Source: Sphingobium sufflavum (lineage in GTDB: Bacteria > Pseudomonadota > Alphaproteobacteria > Sphingomonadales > Sphingomonadaceae). From it: 64,000 nucleotides of DNA. The notes under the pieces were generated by a model. The model worked only from the letters and a program-made list of their open reading frames with translations, made no database searches and was not told where the DNA came from. This document shows, in pieces, positions 24,962-34,541 of the stretch. Position numbers and translations under genes: made by a program. The stretch is from assembly GCF_021403115.1 (NCBI RefSeq), contig NZ_JAJSSH010000001.1, positions 186,001 through 250,000 of the forward strand, written 5' to 3'. Position 1 is the stretch's first letter. Every line of letters starts with the position of its first letter.

Positions 24962-25096
24962 TGATGACTTTTTCTGGAATCGTCATGGCAAGCGCAGCGA
25001 GCGGCAGGCGGGCGACGCTCAACCAATCCTTGCGCGTAGCAGTGAAGTGCTTCGCTGCGCCCGCAAGGGCAAGGTGGGTCAATCTGACGCCATCAC
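24962..25096 (+). repeat. Interspersed repeat remnant, long copy
   Basis: Begins TGATGACTTTTTCTGG, continues through a middle part (GCAGCGAGCGGCAGGCG... GCAGTGAAGTGCTTCGC) and ends AAGGTGGGTCAATCTGACGCCATCAC. Both ends match the shorter copy at 19466-19534. Open frames cross it, but they have no recognisable coding character. The interval 24599-24961 holds nothing I can identify. Confidence 0.6.
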
Positions 25097-25098
25097 GC

Positions 25099-25839
25099 CT
25101 AGGTCAGGTTGCGCCGCTGCGCCTCCAGCGCCGCCTCCGCGCGGGAGGATACATTCAGCTTGCGGTAGATGGATTTTAGATGATCGCGCACCGTATGGTG
25201 GCTGATCTGGAGCACGCCGCCCACCTCCGACGCGCGCAGGCCCCGTGCCACCAGTGACAGCACCTCCCGTTCCCGGTGGGAGAGAATGTCCGGCACGCTA
25301 TCGACCGCCAGCCCGCCGCCGCTGGTCCCCGTCGCGGTGCTGCCAGCGCCCGCCAGCCCTGCGCCCGTCCCGCCGGTAAAGCGCGCCAGAACGCGCCGCG
25401 CGATGGTCGGTGAGAGCGACGGTTCGCCGGCCACCAGCCGCTCGATGCGGTGGACCAGCAACGTCGGCTCGCTGTCTTTCAGCAGATAGCCGTCCGCGCC
25501 CGCCGCCAGCGCCTCCTCAATGCTGGCGTCATCGTCCATCACGGTGACGGCGGCGACCATCTCCGTCCCTCCGGCCTTCAGCGCGCGGATGATCGTCGAT
25601 CCCCGCCCATCCGGCAGGCTGAGGTCGATCAGCGCCAGCGTATAGGCCCGGTCCAGCCATGGCTGCACCGCTGCGATGCTGTCCGCCTGTCGCACGCTGG
25701 CGTCGGGCAACACCTGCCGCACCGCCTCGATCAGCAGCAGTCGCGCGCCCGGCACATCGTCCACCACCAGCACCATCGGTTGCGCCACCGGTAGCTCTAC
25801 GGGTGACACCATCGGCCCGGTTTCCGCCCCGCCGCTCAT
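25099..25839 (-). CDS. Two-component response regulator, NarL/FixJ type
   Basis: A 246-residue regulator. The receiver domain (about residues 22-140) has the acidic pair VVDD, the phospho-acceptor Asp in LALIDLSLPDG, and the conserved Lys in GYLLKDSE. A Gly/Thr-rich linker leads to a LuxR helix-turn-helix (LSHREREVLSLVARGLRASE, then ISHHTVRDHLKSIYRKL). Its start overlaps the histidine kinase stop by four bases, so the two form one pair. The TonB receptor divergent from the kinase is a plausible target. Confidence 0.92.
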   Translation of the reverse strand: MSGGAETGPMVSPVELPVAQPMVLVVDDVPGARLLLIEAVRQVLPDASVRQADSIAAVQPWLDRAYTLALIDLSLPDGRGSTIIRALKAGGTEMVAAVTVMDDDASIEEALAAGADGYLLKDSEPTLLVHRIERLVAGEPSLSPTIARRVLARFTGGTGAGLAGAGSTATGTSGGGLAVDSVPDILSHREREVLSLVARGLRASEVGGVLQISHHTVRDHLKSIYRKLNVSSRAEAALEAQRRNLT

Positions 25840-28067
25840 GCGCTTTGCCCCACCGGCAGGCGCAGCGAGACGCTGAAGCCCCGTGGCCCGGCATGCGCCT
25901 CCGCCTGTCCTCCCGCCGAGGCGATGCGATAGCGGACGTTGCGCAGCCCATTACCGGGCACGAACGGCCCGTCCGCCCCGTCCTGCGCCGCGTCCCGCGC
26001 CGCGTTGGCGATCCCGGCCTCCTCGATCCCCGTATCGGCCTTCTGCCCCGCGCCATCCGCCGCCGCGCGGCCATTGTCATGGATGCCCAGCGTCACCTCG
26101 CCGCCGTCCTCCCGCACCTCGACGCGCACCTGCGTCGCGCCGCTGTGGCGCACGATATTGGTGATCGCCTCGCGGATGCTCGATTCCAGCGCCCGCACCT
26201 GATTGGGGGCCAGCAGCCCCGGCGGCGCCACCGGCGTCCAGTCCAGCGCGATGCCCGCCACCTCGAGCCGCTCCGCCGCCTCCGCCCGTGCATCCGCCAG
26301 CGCGTCGGCGACGGGCATCGGCGCGCTGGCCCGGCCGTTGACGATGGCCCGCACCTCGACCAGCGCATTGCGGATCGTCGCGCGCAGCCCCTCCACACGG
26401 TCCTGCGCCAGCCCGTCCATCAACCGCGCGGCCAGATCGTCGTGCAGGTCGCGCGCGACGCGGGCGCGCTCCACCACCACGCCGCGCTCGAAGGCGGTGC
26501 GCTGCGTGTCGGCATGGGCGGCCATCGCCACCATCCGCTGCGCCAGCGCCGCGTCCTGCTGCCGGAACAGACTGCGCCCGCGCCGCGCCAGTCGCAGGCG
26601 CAGCGGCGGCGAGCCGGCGACGGCGGGGATGGCCATCACCGTCCCATCCTCCTCCAGCCGCACCGTCGTTGCCCCCCCGCCGCCATCCTCTATGGCCAGC
26701 GGGCGAAAGGCATGGTCCAGCCCCTGCCGCCACAGCGCCACCCGCTCCTGCTCCGCCGGGGCGAAGTTCATCCGCGTCACATCCTCCAATATGCGCAGCG
26801 GGTCGGCCTTTTGCGTCCCGGCCACCCAGTCGATGGCCCGGTCGCGGAGGGGGAGGTAGAGCAGGGGGAAGAGCACCAGCCCGGTCATCAGTCCCGCCAG
26901 CCGCTGCGACCCCAGCGCATAGAGCAGCGCCACGTCGATGAGGAAGAAGGTGATGGCGATCGCGCTGTAATAGAGGACCGAATAGGACAGCCCGTCCACC
27001 GCGAACAGCCGGTCGCGCCGCAACCCCATCGCGATGCCCGCGATGATGAGGAGGAAAAATCCGAACGCCATGCTCTGGTCGACCAGGGCGGGCATGTCGA
27101 ACAACAGCGGCAGCGTGGCTGTGCCCAGAAAGGCCCCCGCGCCGATCACCGTGCCGATGCCCAGCCAGCGCAGCGCCGACCGCCCCACCGGGTCGCCCCG
27201 CGTCGCGACATATTGCCGCACGACCGCCATCAGGATGATCGCCATTTCGACCAGGGTGGTGCCATTATTGCCGAAATCGGGATTGGGCACCGCCCGCGCC
27301 GCCGCCAGCGCGGTCCAAGCGCCCAGCAGCAGGGTTAGCGCCATGGCAAGGCGCCGCCCCGCGATCCGGCGCGGATAGACCAGAAACAGGTTTATCATCG
27401 CAATGCCGAACAGCGATGCCCCGACCTCGTTGAAAATGCCCAGGATGCGGAACAGCGGCGCGCCGATCGCCAGTTCCCGGCTGCTGTAGATCGCCGCCGT
27501 TCCCGCCGACATCAGCATGCCGACGCCCGACAGCGCGAAATAGAGATGGGTGCGATTGCCCGGCGCGATCGCCCACAGCCAGACCGAAATGGCGTAGATG
27601 GCGAGGCCGACGAACAGTTGATACCAGAAGGGAAAGGGCAGGCTGGCCTCCGCCACCGGCTGGAGCGCGACGGTGCGGCGTCCCCCGTCGCTGCCCTGCA
27701 CGACGATGCGCGGGTCGGAGCGCAGGATGCGGGCGATGCCGTCCTGCTCCGCCATGAACGCCTCTATCGCGGGGAAATCGGGCAGGAAATTGGGTTCCTC
27801 GGTCAGTGCGCGGGGGGTCAGCGCGATGGTGGCGCCCGCGCCATCGGTGATCGCCAGCGCCCGCACGGAGGCCACCCGCGTCGACGATGTCACCGGCGCG
27901 CCGGTCACCGTCACGCTTTCGCCCGCCGCCGCAAAGTCGAGGTCAAATCGCGGCTGCTCCCGCGCGATGCCGATCAGCAGGAAGGCGACCAACAGGCCCA
28001 TGGCCAGCGCCATGGTCAACCGCCATGCGGGCGAACGCCTCAAGAGTGAAAGGGCGGCTATGGTCAT
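25836..28067 (-). CDS. Membrane sensor histidine kinase, HisKA_3 type
   Basis: About 743 residues. An N-terminal membrane anchor (LTMALAMGLLVAFLLIGIA) is followed by a ~150-residue periplasmic segment, then about eight membrane helices (residues ~155-425). After a cytoplasmic linker comes the HisKA_3 phospho-acceptor RVARDLHDDL (His near 542) and an HATPase domain with REAITNIVRHS (N box), HDNG and GNGLRNV. The stretch between HDNG and GNGL is about 39 residues, longer than usual and Ala/Asp-rich. The start at 28067 is my choice from the anchor; the frame continues upstream and the true start is uncertain. Confidence 0.85.
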   Translation of the reverse strand: MTIAALSLLRRSPAWRLTMALAMGLLVAFLLIGIAREQPRFDLDFAAAGESVTVTGAPVTSSTRVASVRALAITDGAGATIALTPRALTEEPNFLPDFPAIEAFMAEQDGIARILRSDPRIVVQGSDGGRRTVALQPVAEASLPFPFWYQLFVGLAIYAISVWLWAIAPGNRTHLYFALSGVGMLMSAGTAAIYSSRELAIGAPLFRILGIFNEVGASLFGIAMINLFLVYPRRIAGRRLAMALTLLLGAWTALAAARAVPNPDFGNNGTTLVEMAIILMAVVRQYVATRGDPVGRSALRWLGIGTVIGAGAFLGTATLPLLFDMPALVDQSMAFGFFLLIIAGIAMGLRRDRLFAVDGLSYSVLYYSAIAITFFLIDVALLYALGSQRLAGLMTGLVLFPLLYLPLRDRAIDWVAGTQKADPLRILEDVTRMNFAPAEQERVALWRQGLDHAFRPLAIEDGGGGATTVRLEEDGTVMAIPAVAGSPPLRLRLARRGRSLFRQQDAALAQRMVAMAAHADTQRTAFERGVVVERARVARDLHDDLAARLMDGLAQDRVEGLRATIRNALVEVRAIVNGRASAPMPVADALADARAEAAERLEVAGIALDWTPVAPPGLLAPNQVRALESSIREAITNIVRHSGATQVRVEVREDGGEVTLGIHDNGRAAADGAGQKADTGIEEAGIANAARDAAQDGADGPFVPGNGLRNVRYRIASAGGQAEAHAGPRGFSVSLRLPVGQSA

Positions 28068-28383
28068 CCAGCGCAGGAATAGCGTCAATGGGCGCAGAGG
28101 CGAAACCCTCCTTTTTCTATCGCGGGTCCGTACCGGGACAGAAATGCTAATACGCTGTAATGATGGACTGAAATATCGCATGTCCCGGCCAATATCCTCC
28201 CTGATGCGGGATAATATCCCTTGGCTCCATCCGGCTCCATCCCGCATCGGCGGGACTGAGGGGGCAGGGCGGACGACTGCCATGGCCCACCGTTATTGCC
28301 GTAGGCCCCAGTCGCCATTCTTGCATTTGCGTTGCCTTTGGCTACGGAAAGAAGGCTGTGGGGCAGGGGGATTTGGGCCGGTG

Positions 28384-30615
28384 ATGACGACTCTATGGCA
28401 GGGGCCGCTGGCGACTGTGCTTCTCCTGTGGCCCGCCTCCGTGCTGGCGCAGGGGGCGGATGCCGCCGCATCGACTGCGCCCGCATCGCCCAGCGCCGCA
28501 TCGCCTGGTGCCGCGTCGGCGGAGATTGTGGTGACGGCGCAGAAGCGCCCCCAACGTGCGGCCGATGTCGGCATCCCCATGGCGGTGCTGGATCGCGGCG
28601 GCCTTTCGCTCGTCACCGGGCAGGATGAAACCGCGCTGGCCCGGCAGCTTCCCGGCGTGCGGGTGCAGAGCTTCAGCCCCTCCATCACGATCTTCAACAT
28701 TCGCGGCGTGTCGCAGAACGACTATTCGGATGCGCAGGAAGGCCCCATCGCCTTCTATGAGGACGAGGTCTATGTCAGCGTCGCCGGGGCCATCGCGGGC
28801 CGCGCCTTCGACCTGGAGCGGGTGGAGGTGCTGCGCGGGCCGCAGGGCACGCTCTTCGGGCGCAACGCCACCGGCGGCCTGATCCATTATGTGACCGCCC
28901 GCCCCACCGACCGGCCTGTGGCGCAGGCGTCCCTGACCTTCGGCAGCTATGGTCAGGTGGCCAGCGAGGGCGCGCTCGGCGGTCCCCTGACCGACCGGCT
29001 GCGCGCCCGGCTGTCGTGGAGCCTGAACCGGCATGACGGCTTCATCGACAACAGCGCCGGACCGGACGTGGGCAACAGCCGCTTCTATGCCGGGCGGCTG
29101 CAACTGGCGGCGGACGTGGGCGACGGCGACCTGCTGAGCATCAAGGTGCAGGGCCTGCGCAACGACCGGGAGACGTCGGCGGGCTATTACAGCCATCGCG
29201 CCGCCGCGCCCGATGCGTTGGGGCTGGGCCGCTATCTGGGCGCGTCGCAGGATGCGTTCGGCACCTGCGCCGGGTGCGACGCGCTGGGCTATCGCGAGCC
29301 GGACGACGACCCGTTCACCGTCGCCTTCAACGACCCGATCCTGTTCGACCGGACGCTGGGCGAGATCATGGGCCGCTATGACGCCACGCTGGGCGCGGTG
29401 AGGCTGACCGTCCTGCTCGACTATCAGCATCTGGCAAAGGATTATGCCGAGGATTCGGACATGTCCCCCGTCACCCTGCTGACCGCCGCGAACCAACAGC
29501 GGCTGGACCAGTGGTTCGGCGAAGTGCGGCTGTCGGGGGAGGGGCGCGGGGTGCGCTGGCTGGCGGGGGTCAACGGCCTGCACATCGCCAGCGACAATCA
29601 TTATGTCATCGACGCGGCCAACAGCGCGGGGCTGCTCGCCGATTATGGCGGCCGCCAGACCATCCGATCCGCCGCCGTCTTTGGCCAGGCGGAAGTGGAC
29701 CTGACCCCGCGCCTCACCCTGATCGCGGGGGCGCGGTTTACACATGACACCAAGACATATCATTTCAGCCACAGCCTCAACGGCATCCGCGATCTGCTTA
29801 TCGATCCCGTGACAGTCCCCGCGCTGGCCCACCGTGATTTCACCGACTGGTCCGGCAAGTTCCAGCTCGATTATCGTCCGGTCCCCGGCGTCCTGCTCTA
29901 CGCAGGCGTCGATCGCGGCACCAAGAGCGGCGGCTTCAGCGCGCCCGCCATCCTGCCGCAGGATCCGGCCGCCATCGGTTTCGAACCGGAACGACTGACA
30001 AGCTGGTCGGCGGGGGCGAAGGCGTCGTTCTGGCAGGGGCGGGCCACCCTGGCCCTTGCCGCCTTCCATTATGACTATGACCGCTATCAGGCGTTCGAAA
30101 ACGCGGATGGCTTCGTCCTCAGCGTCCGCAACAAGGACGCGCGCATCGACGGCGTGGAAGTGGAGGGGGAGGTGCGCCCGCTGGACGGCCTGAGCGTCGG
30201 CGGGTCGGCGGCGTGGTTGTGGAGCAAGGTGCGCAACGTCATCCTGCCGTCGGGCGCTATCCTGGACCGGCAGATGCCCAACGCGCCCCGGTTCAGCGGC
30301 ACCGCCCACGCCCGCTACGACTGGCGGGTGCCGGGCGGCACGGCTTCGCTGGCGACCGGCTGGCGGCATGAGAGCGGTCAGTATCTCACCCCCTTCAATG
30401 CGGCGGTGGACCATGTCCCGGCCCATCTGGTCGGCGATGTCCGGCTGGCGTGGCAGGGGAGCGCCAGCCCGCTGGGCTTTGCGCTGTTCGTGAACAATGT
30501 CACCGACCGGCGCTATCGCCTGTTCGACATCGACTTTTCCCAGAATTTCGGTTTCGTGCAGAGCAGCTTCGCCCGCCCCCGCTGGATCGGGTTCAGCATC
30601 AGCTACGGGCGCTGA
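28384..30615 (+). CDS. TonB-dependent receptor
   Basis: A 743-residue outer-membrane receptor. It has a signal peptide (LATVLLLWPASVLAQG), an Ala/Ser/Pro linker, a TonB-box-like EIVVTAQKRPQRAADVG, and a plug with VEVLRGPQGTLFGRNATGG. The barrel ends FARPRWIGFSISYGR. The start at 28384 fits the signal peptide; a GTG three bases earlier is also in frame. It is shorter than the other receptor in the window and only distantly similar. It is divergent from the kinase/regulator pair, which suggests it is induced by an extracellular compound sensed by the kinase. Confidence 0.92.
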   Translation: MTTLWQGPLATVLLLWPASVLAQGADAAASTAPASPSAASPGAASAEIVVTAQKRPQRAADVGIPMAVLDRGGLSLVTGQDETALARQLPGVRVQSFSPSITIFNIRGVSQNDYSDAQEGPIAFYEDEVYVSVAGAIAGRAFDLERVEVLRGPQGTLFGRNATGGLIHYVTARPTDRPVAQASLTFGSYGQVASEGALGGPLTDRLRARLSWSLNRHDGFIDNSAGPDVGNSRFYAGRLQLAADVGDGDLLSIKVQGLRNDRETSAGYYSHRAAAPDALGLGRYLGASQDAFGTCAGCDALGYREPDDDPFTVAFNDPILFDRTLGEIMGRYDATLGAVRLTVLLDYQHLAKDYAEDSDMSPVTLLTAANQQRLDQWFGEVRLSGEGRGVRWLAGVNGLHIASDNHYVIDAANSAGLLADYGGRQTIRSAAVFGQAEVDLTPRLTLIAGARFTHDTKTYHFSHSLNGIRDLLIDPVTVPALAHRDFTDWSGKFQLDYRPVPGVLLYAGVDRGTKSGGFSAPAILPQDPAAIGFEPERLTSWSAGAKASFWQGRATLALAAFHYDYDRYQAFENADGFVLSVRNKDARIDGVEVEGEVRPLDGLSVGGSAAWLWSKVRNVILPSGAILDRQMPNAPRFSGTAHARYDWRVPGGTASLATGWRHESGQYLTPFNAAVDHVPAHLVGDVRLAWQGSASPLGFALFVNNVTDRRYRLFDIDFSQNFGFVQSSFARPRWIGFSISYGR

Positions 30616-30637
30616 AACCGGCCGCTGTTTCGGACCG

Positions 30638-31066
30638 TCATTCCCCGATCAGGTGGACTGCGATCGACCGGCGGTGCCGCGCGCGCCGATGCTCGAACAA
30701 ATAGAGGCCCTGCCACGTCCCCAGCGTCATCCGCCCGCCGAGCAGGGGGATGGAAAGCTGGGTCTGGGTCAGCGCGGCGCGGATATGCGCGGGCATGTCG
30801 TCCGGCCCCTCGTCATCATGGGCATAGAGGCCGCGCCCTTCCGGCACGATGCGGGCGAAGAAGGCGGCCAGATCGTCCCGGACCTCCGGCGCGGCATTTT
30901 CCTGCACCAGCAGAGAGGCGGAGGTGTGGCGGCAGAAGAGCGTCAGCAGTCCCTCGCCCATGCCATGTCCGGCCACCCAGTCCGCGACCTGATGCGTGAT
31001 CTCGACCAGACCCTGGCCGCTGGTCGCGACGTCGATCAGGCCGGTCGCCTGTTTCACGCCTGCCAC
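30638..31066 (-). CDS. YjbQ family protein (secondary thiamine-phosphate synthase-type)
   Basis: A 142-residue protein of the UPF0047/YjbQ family. Landmarks are LLTLFCRHTSASLLVQENA, DDEGPDDMPAHIRAAL and GTWQGLYLFEHR. E. coli YjbQ has weak thiamine-phosphate synthase activity in complementation; its main role is unknown. The GTG start at 31066 is supported by a GAGGA six to ten bases upstream and by the family length of about 140; no in-frame ATG is near. It starts one base after the stop of the preceding small gene. Confidence 0.87.
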   Translation of the reverse strand: MAGVKQATGLIDVATSGQGLVEITHQVADWVAGHGMGEGLLTLFCRHTSASLLVQENAAPEVRDDLAAFFARIVPEGRGLYAHDDEGPDDMPAHIRAALTQTQLSIPLLGGRMTLGTWQGLYLFEHRRARHRRSIAVHLIGE

Positions 31067-31067
31067 T

Positions 31068-31334
31068 TCATTCCTCGCGTTGCTCCACCTTCCACGCCAT
31101 GTCGAGATAGGCGTTGGCGGCGACGCGCAGCGCCGGTTCCTCGAACGCATCGTCGGGCAGGGGCGCGATGCCCAGCCCCTCCATCAACACCCACAGGGCA
31201 AAGCGGCGGCTCGGTTCCTGCTCCACCGCAAAGTCGATGGCGAGCTGTTCCTTGCCCGCCGCCAGCGCATCCGCGTCCACGCCTTCCAGCGTGTCCGCCC
31301 CGAAATAGCGCAGGAAAAGTCCCTCAAGGTCCAT
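31068..31334 (-). CDS. Small acidic protein of unknown function
   Basis: An 88-residue acidic, mostly helical protein (LEGLFLRYFGADTLEGVDAD, LWVLMEGLGIAPLPDDAFEE). No membrane segment and no recognised domain. It lies 12 bases after the malic enzyme stop and one base before the YjbQ start, so it probably belongs to the malic enzyme transcript. Confidence 0.7.
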   Translation of the reverse strand: MDLEGLFLRYFGADTLEGVDADALAAGKEQLAIDFAVEQEPSRRFALWVLMEGLGIAPLPDDAFEEPALRVAANAYLDMAWKVEQREE

Positions 31335-31346
31335 CTCGTCTATCCT

Positions 31347-33614
31347 TCAGCGACGCTGCATCACCTCGGCCGCCGCGATGGCGGTGAGGTTCAGCACCCC
31401 GCGCGACGTGACGCCGGGCGTCAGGACGTGGATCGGCTGGGACAGGCCCACCAGCATCGGCCCGACCGTGGGTGAGCTGGAGGAAGCGGACAGGGCGGTC
31501 AGCGTGATGTTGGCCGCGTCCAGATTGGGCATGACCAGCAGATTGGCCGGTCCCTCGAACCGCGAATCCGGCACCAGCCGTTCGCGCAGCGGCTGCGACA
31601 GGGCGGCGTCGGCATGCATTTCGCCGTCCACCAGCAGCTCCGGCGCCTTCTCCCGCACGATGGCGAGGGCGGTCCGCATCTTGCGCGCGCTGGGGCTGTG
31701 CGATGCGCCGAAATTGCTATGGGAGAGGAGGGCGATGCGCGGTTCCAGCCCGAACTGCCGGATTTCGGCGGCGGCCAGGATGGTCATCTCCGCAATCTGG
31801 TCCGGCGTGGGGTCGGGCACCATATGGGTGTCCGTGATGAACAGCGCGCCCGCGTCCAGGATCAGGCCCGACAGGGCATAGACGCGGCTGCTGCCCGGCG
31901 CGCGGTCGATGACGCGCAGGACATGCTCCACCTGCCCCCAATATTCCGAATTGCCGCCGACCAGCGCGGCATCGACCCGGCCGGTGCGCAGCAGCATCGC
32001 GGCTGTCACGGTCGGGCGGCGATAGACATGGCGGATGATCTCGGCAGGCGGCACGCCCTTGCGGGAGGCGACGGCGCGATAGGCCTCGACCAGCGGGGCC
32101 ATCGCCTCATGGTCCGTCTCCGGGTCGATCACCTCGACATCCCGGTCCAGTTCGAACCGCAGGCCGAGGTCGGGCAGGCGATTGGCCAGCACCCGCCGCC
32201 GTGCGACGATGGTGGGGCGCACGATGCCGTCGTCCAGCGCGTCTTGAATGGCGCGCAGTACACGGGCATCCTCGCCCTCGCCATAGGCGATGCGCTGCTG
32301 CGTGCCCCGCGCCGCCTCGAACACCGGCATCAGCAACTGGGTGGAGCGGGTGTTCTGCTGCGCCAGCGACCGCTTGTAATCCGCGATGTCGAGGTCGCGC
32401 CGGGCCACGCCGCTGTCCATCGCGGCCTTGGCCACGGCGGGCGCGATCTCCGCGATCAGGCGGGGGTCGAACGGGGTGGGGATGATATATTCGGGGCCGA
32501 ACACCAGCTTGCGCCCGCCATAGGCCGACGCGACGCTCTCATGCGCGGGCAGGCGGGCGAGGCTGGCGATGGCTTCCGCCGCCGCGACCTTCATCGCCTC
32601 GTTGATGGTCGTCGCGCCGACGTCCAGGGCGCCGCGGAAGATATAGGGGAAGCACAGGACATTATTGACCTGGTTGGGATAGTCGGACCGGCCCGTCGCC
32701 ACGATGGCGTCCGGGCGGGCGGCGCGCGCCACCTCCGGCAATATCTCCGGCTCCGGGTTGGCGAGCGCGAAGATCAGCGGCTTGTCCGCCAGCAGCGGCA
32801 GCCATTCCGGCTTCAGCACGCCGGGCGCGGAGAGGCCGAGGAAGACATGCGCGCCGGGCAGAACTTCGGGCAGGGTGCGCGCGTTGGTGTCGCGGGCGTA
32901 GCGGGCCATGTTCGGCCCCATGCCCTCGCGCCCCGTGTGCACCACGCCATCCTTGTCGGTCAGCGTCACATGCTCGACCGGCAGGCCCATGGAGACGAGC
33001 AGGTCGACGCAGGCCAGCGCCGCCGCACCCGCGCCCGACGTGACCAGACGGGCCTCCGCCAGCGTCTTGCCCTGCAACACCAGCGCGTTGCGCACCGCCG
33101 CCGCGACGACGATGGCGGTGCCATGCTGATCGTCATGGAAGACGGGAATGTTCATCCGCTCCTTCAGCGCCGCCTCGATGGCGAAACATTCCGGGGCCTT
33201 GATATCCTCCAGGTTGATGCCGCCGAAGGTCGGCTCCATGAGAGCCACCGCGTTGATGAACGCCTCGCTGTCGGTGGTGTCCAGTTCCAGGTCGAAGACG
33301 TCGATGTCCGCGAATTTCTTGAACAGGACGGCCTTGCCCTCCATCACCGGCTTGGACGCCAGCGCCCCGATCGCGCCGAGTCCGAGGACCGCCGTGCCGT
33401 TGGAGATGACCGCGACGAGGTTGCCCCGCGCGGTATAATCATAGGCTTTCTGCGGGTCCGCCGCGATTTCCTCGCACGGGGCCGCGACGCCGGGGGAATA
33501 GGCCAGCGCCAGATCGCGCTGGTTGAGCATCCGCTTGGTCGGCTCGATCCGCAGTTTGCCGGGATGGGGATGGCGATGATAATCGAGTGCCGCGCGGCGG
33601 AGCGTATCGTCCAT
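31347..33614 (-). CDS. maeB: NADP-dependent malic enzyme with phosphotransacetylase-like domain
   Basis: A 755-residue two-domain enzyme decarboxylating malate to pyruvate. The N-terminal malic domain (about 1-425) shows [45 protein letters not shown] and the nucleotide-binding [16 protein letters not shown]. The C-terminal ~325 residues are phosphotransacetylase-like ([17 protein letters not shown] at the end) and in this family regulate activity by acetyl-CoA. Length matches E. coli MaeB (759). Together with aceA in this window it fits growth on two-carbon substrates. Confidence 0.95.
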   Translation of the reverse strand: MDDTLRRAALDYHRHPHPGKLRIEPTKRMLNQRDLALAYSPGVAAPCEEIAADPQKAYDYTARGNLVAVISNGTAVLGLGAIGALASKPVMEGKAVLFKKFADIDVFDLELDTTDSEAFINAVALMEPTFGGINLEDIKAPECFAIEAALKERMNIPVFHDDQHGTAIVVAAAVRNALVLQGKTLAEARLVTSGAGAAALACVDLLVSMGLPVEHVTLTDKDGVVHTGREGMGPNMARYARDTNARTLPEVLPGAHVFLGLSAPGVLKPEWLPLLADKPLIFALANPEPEILPEVARAARPDAIVATGRSDYPNQVNNVLCFPYIFRGALDVGATTINEAMKVAAAEAIASLARLPAHESVASAYGGRKLVFGPEYIIPTPFDPRLIAEIAPAVAKAAMDSGVARRDLDIADYKRSLAQQNTRSTQLLMPVFEAARGTQQRIAYGEGEDARVLRAIQDALDDGIVRPTIVARRRVLANRLPDLGLRFELDRDVEVIDPETDHEAMAPLVEAYRAVASRKGVPPAEIIRHVYRRPTVTAAMLLRTGRVDAALVGGNSEYWGQVEHVLRVIDRAPGSSRVYALSGLILDAGALFITDTHMVPDPTPDQIAEMTILAAAEIRQFGLEPRIALLSHSNFGASHSPSARKMRTALAIVREKAPELLVDGEMHADAALSQPLRERLVPDSRFEGPANLLVMPNLDAANITLTALSASSSSPTVGPMLVGLSQPIHVLTPGVTSRGVLNLTAIAAAEVMQRR

Positions 33615-33760
33615 GGGAATGAAGCCTTGGTCGGAAGGGAGACGAAAGGGCGCGCACCAGCCCTAGTTTCCACGACCCCACAGTTCAAACCCTAATGGCA
33701 TCTTTCCGATTCCCGGCGGGAACCGATTATCCCTTTCGGGCCGGATCATCTCTTTCGGGG

Positions 33761-33792
33761 CGGGCGGCAGGATTACAGGCGCCTGCCGCCCG
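33761..33792 (-). terminator. Strong hairpin behind the 48-residue membrane peptide gene
   Basis: Perfect 11-bp stem CGGGCGGCAGG/CCTGCCGCCCG, 10-base loop, 11 bases after the stop. Two CTTTCGGG copies lie at 33732-33739 and 33752-33759. No T-run on the minus strand. No gene is seen in 33615-33760. Confidence 0.6.
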
Positions 33793-33802
33793 TCCAGACC
33801 AT

Positions 33803-33949
33803 CTACATCACCTTGCGGCCGGTGAAGAGCTGGATCAGGCCGACGACCAGCGCCACGATCAGCAGCAGGTGGATCAGCCCGCCTGCGATATGGAACGCAA
33901 AGCCTGCGAGCCACAGCACGATCAGAATCACGAAAATCGTCCACAACAT
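33803..33949 (-). CDS. Lmo0937-type small membrane peptide
   Basis: A 48-residue, very hydrophobic peptide: MLWTIFVILIVLWLAGFAFH then a second hydrophobic run (LIHLLLIVALVVGLIQLF) and a basic end (TGRKVM). This matches the widespread lmo0937 family of two-segment stress-associated membrane peptides. An AAAGGTG ribosome site lies five bases upstream. It is monocistronic, closed by a strong hairpin. Function is unknown in the family; general stress induction is typical in other bacteria. Confidence 0.82.
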   Translation of the reverse strand: MLWTIFVILIVLWLAGFAFHIAGGLIHLLLIVALVVGLIQLFTGRKVM

Positions 33950-34124
33950 GGCGGCACCTTTCTCTCATAGAAGTCGGTGCATCAACGATCCGTTGGGGGC
34001 GGAGGTTGCATTAAAGGGATTGGTCGCCGCAGGGTCTGCCCGTGCACTCGCGCCCATCATCCCCTATATGGATCGGCGGAGGCCCGCGGGTGTCCATCCA
34101 CTGCACGGAAGAACAGAGCCTGCC

Positions 34125-34541
34125 ATGCCCAAATATCTCCATACGATGATCCGGGTGAGCGACATCGACGCCACCATCGCCTTCTTCAACCTGCTCGGCC
34201 TTCAGGAAACCAAGCGGATGGAGAATGAGAAGGGGCGCTATACGCTCGTCTTCCTCGCGGCGCCGGGTGATGAGGGCGCACAGGTGGAACTGACCCATAA
34301 CTGGGGCGAGGCCGGTTATGACGGCGGGCGGAATTTCGGCCATCTCGCCTATCGGGTGGAGGACATATACGCGACCTGCCAGCGGCTGATGGATGCGGGC
34401 GTGACGATCAACCGGCCACCCCGCGACGGCCATATGGCCTTTGTCCGCACACCGGACGGCATCTCCATCGAACTGTTGCAGGACGGTCATCTCGACCCCG
34501 CCGAACCCTGGCTTTCCATGCCCAATGTCGGGCAATGGTAG
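34125..34541 (+). CDS. gloA: Lactoylglutathione lyase (glyoxalase I)
   Basis: A 138-residue metalloenzyme turning methylglyoxal-glutathione hemithioacetal into S-lactoylglutathione. Family landmarks are the first metal His in LHTMIRVSDIDAT, YTLVFLA, VELTHNWGE (Glu), GHLAYRVEDIY (His) and the final Glu in PDGISIELLQ. The start at 34125 fits the family start. It overlaps the next VOC gene by seven bases. With gloB two genes on, this is a complete methylglyoxal detoxification unit. Confidence 0.93.
   Translation: MPKYLHTMIRVSDIDATIAFFNLLGLQETKRMENEKGRYTLVFLAAPGDEGAQVELTHNWGEAGYDGGRNFGHLAYRVEDIYATCQRLMDAGVTINRPPRDGHMAFVRTPDGISIELLQDGHLDPAEPWLSMPNVGQW

Noticed and set aside
24640..25179. A 179-codon open frame in the gap behind the efflux operon
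   Set aside because: It crosses the repeat remnant and runs into the antisense of the response regulator; no ribosome site or domain.
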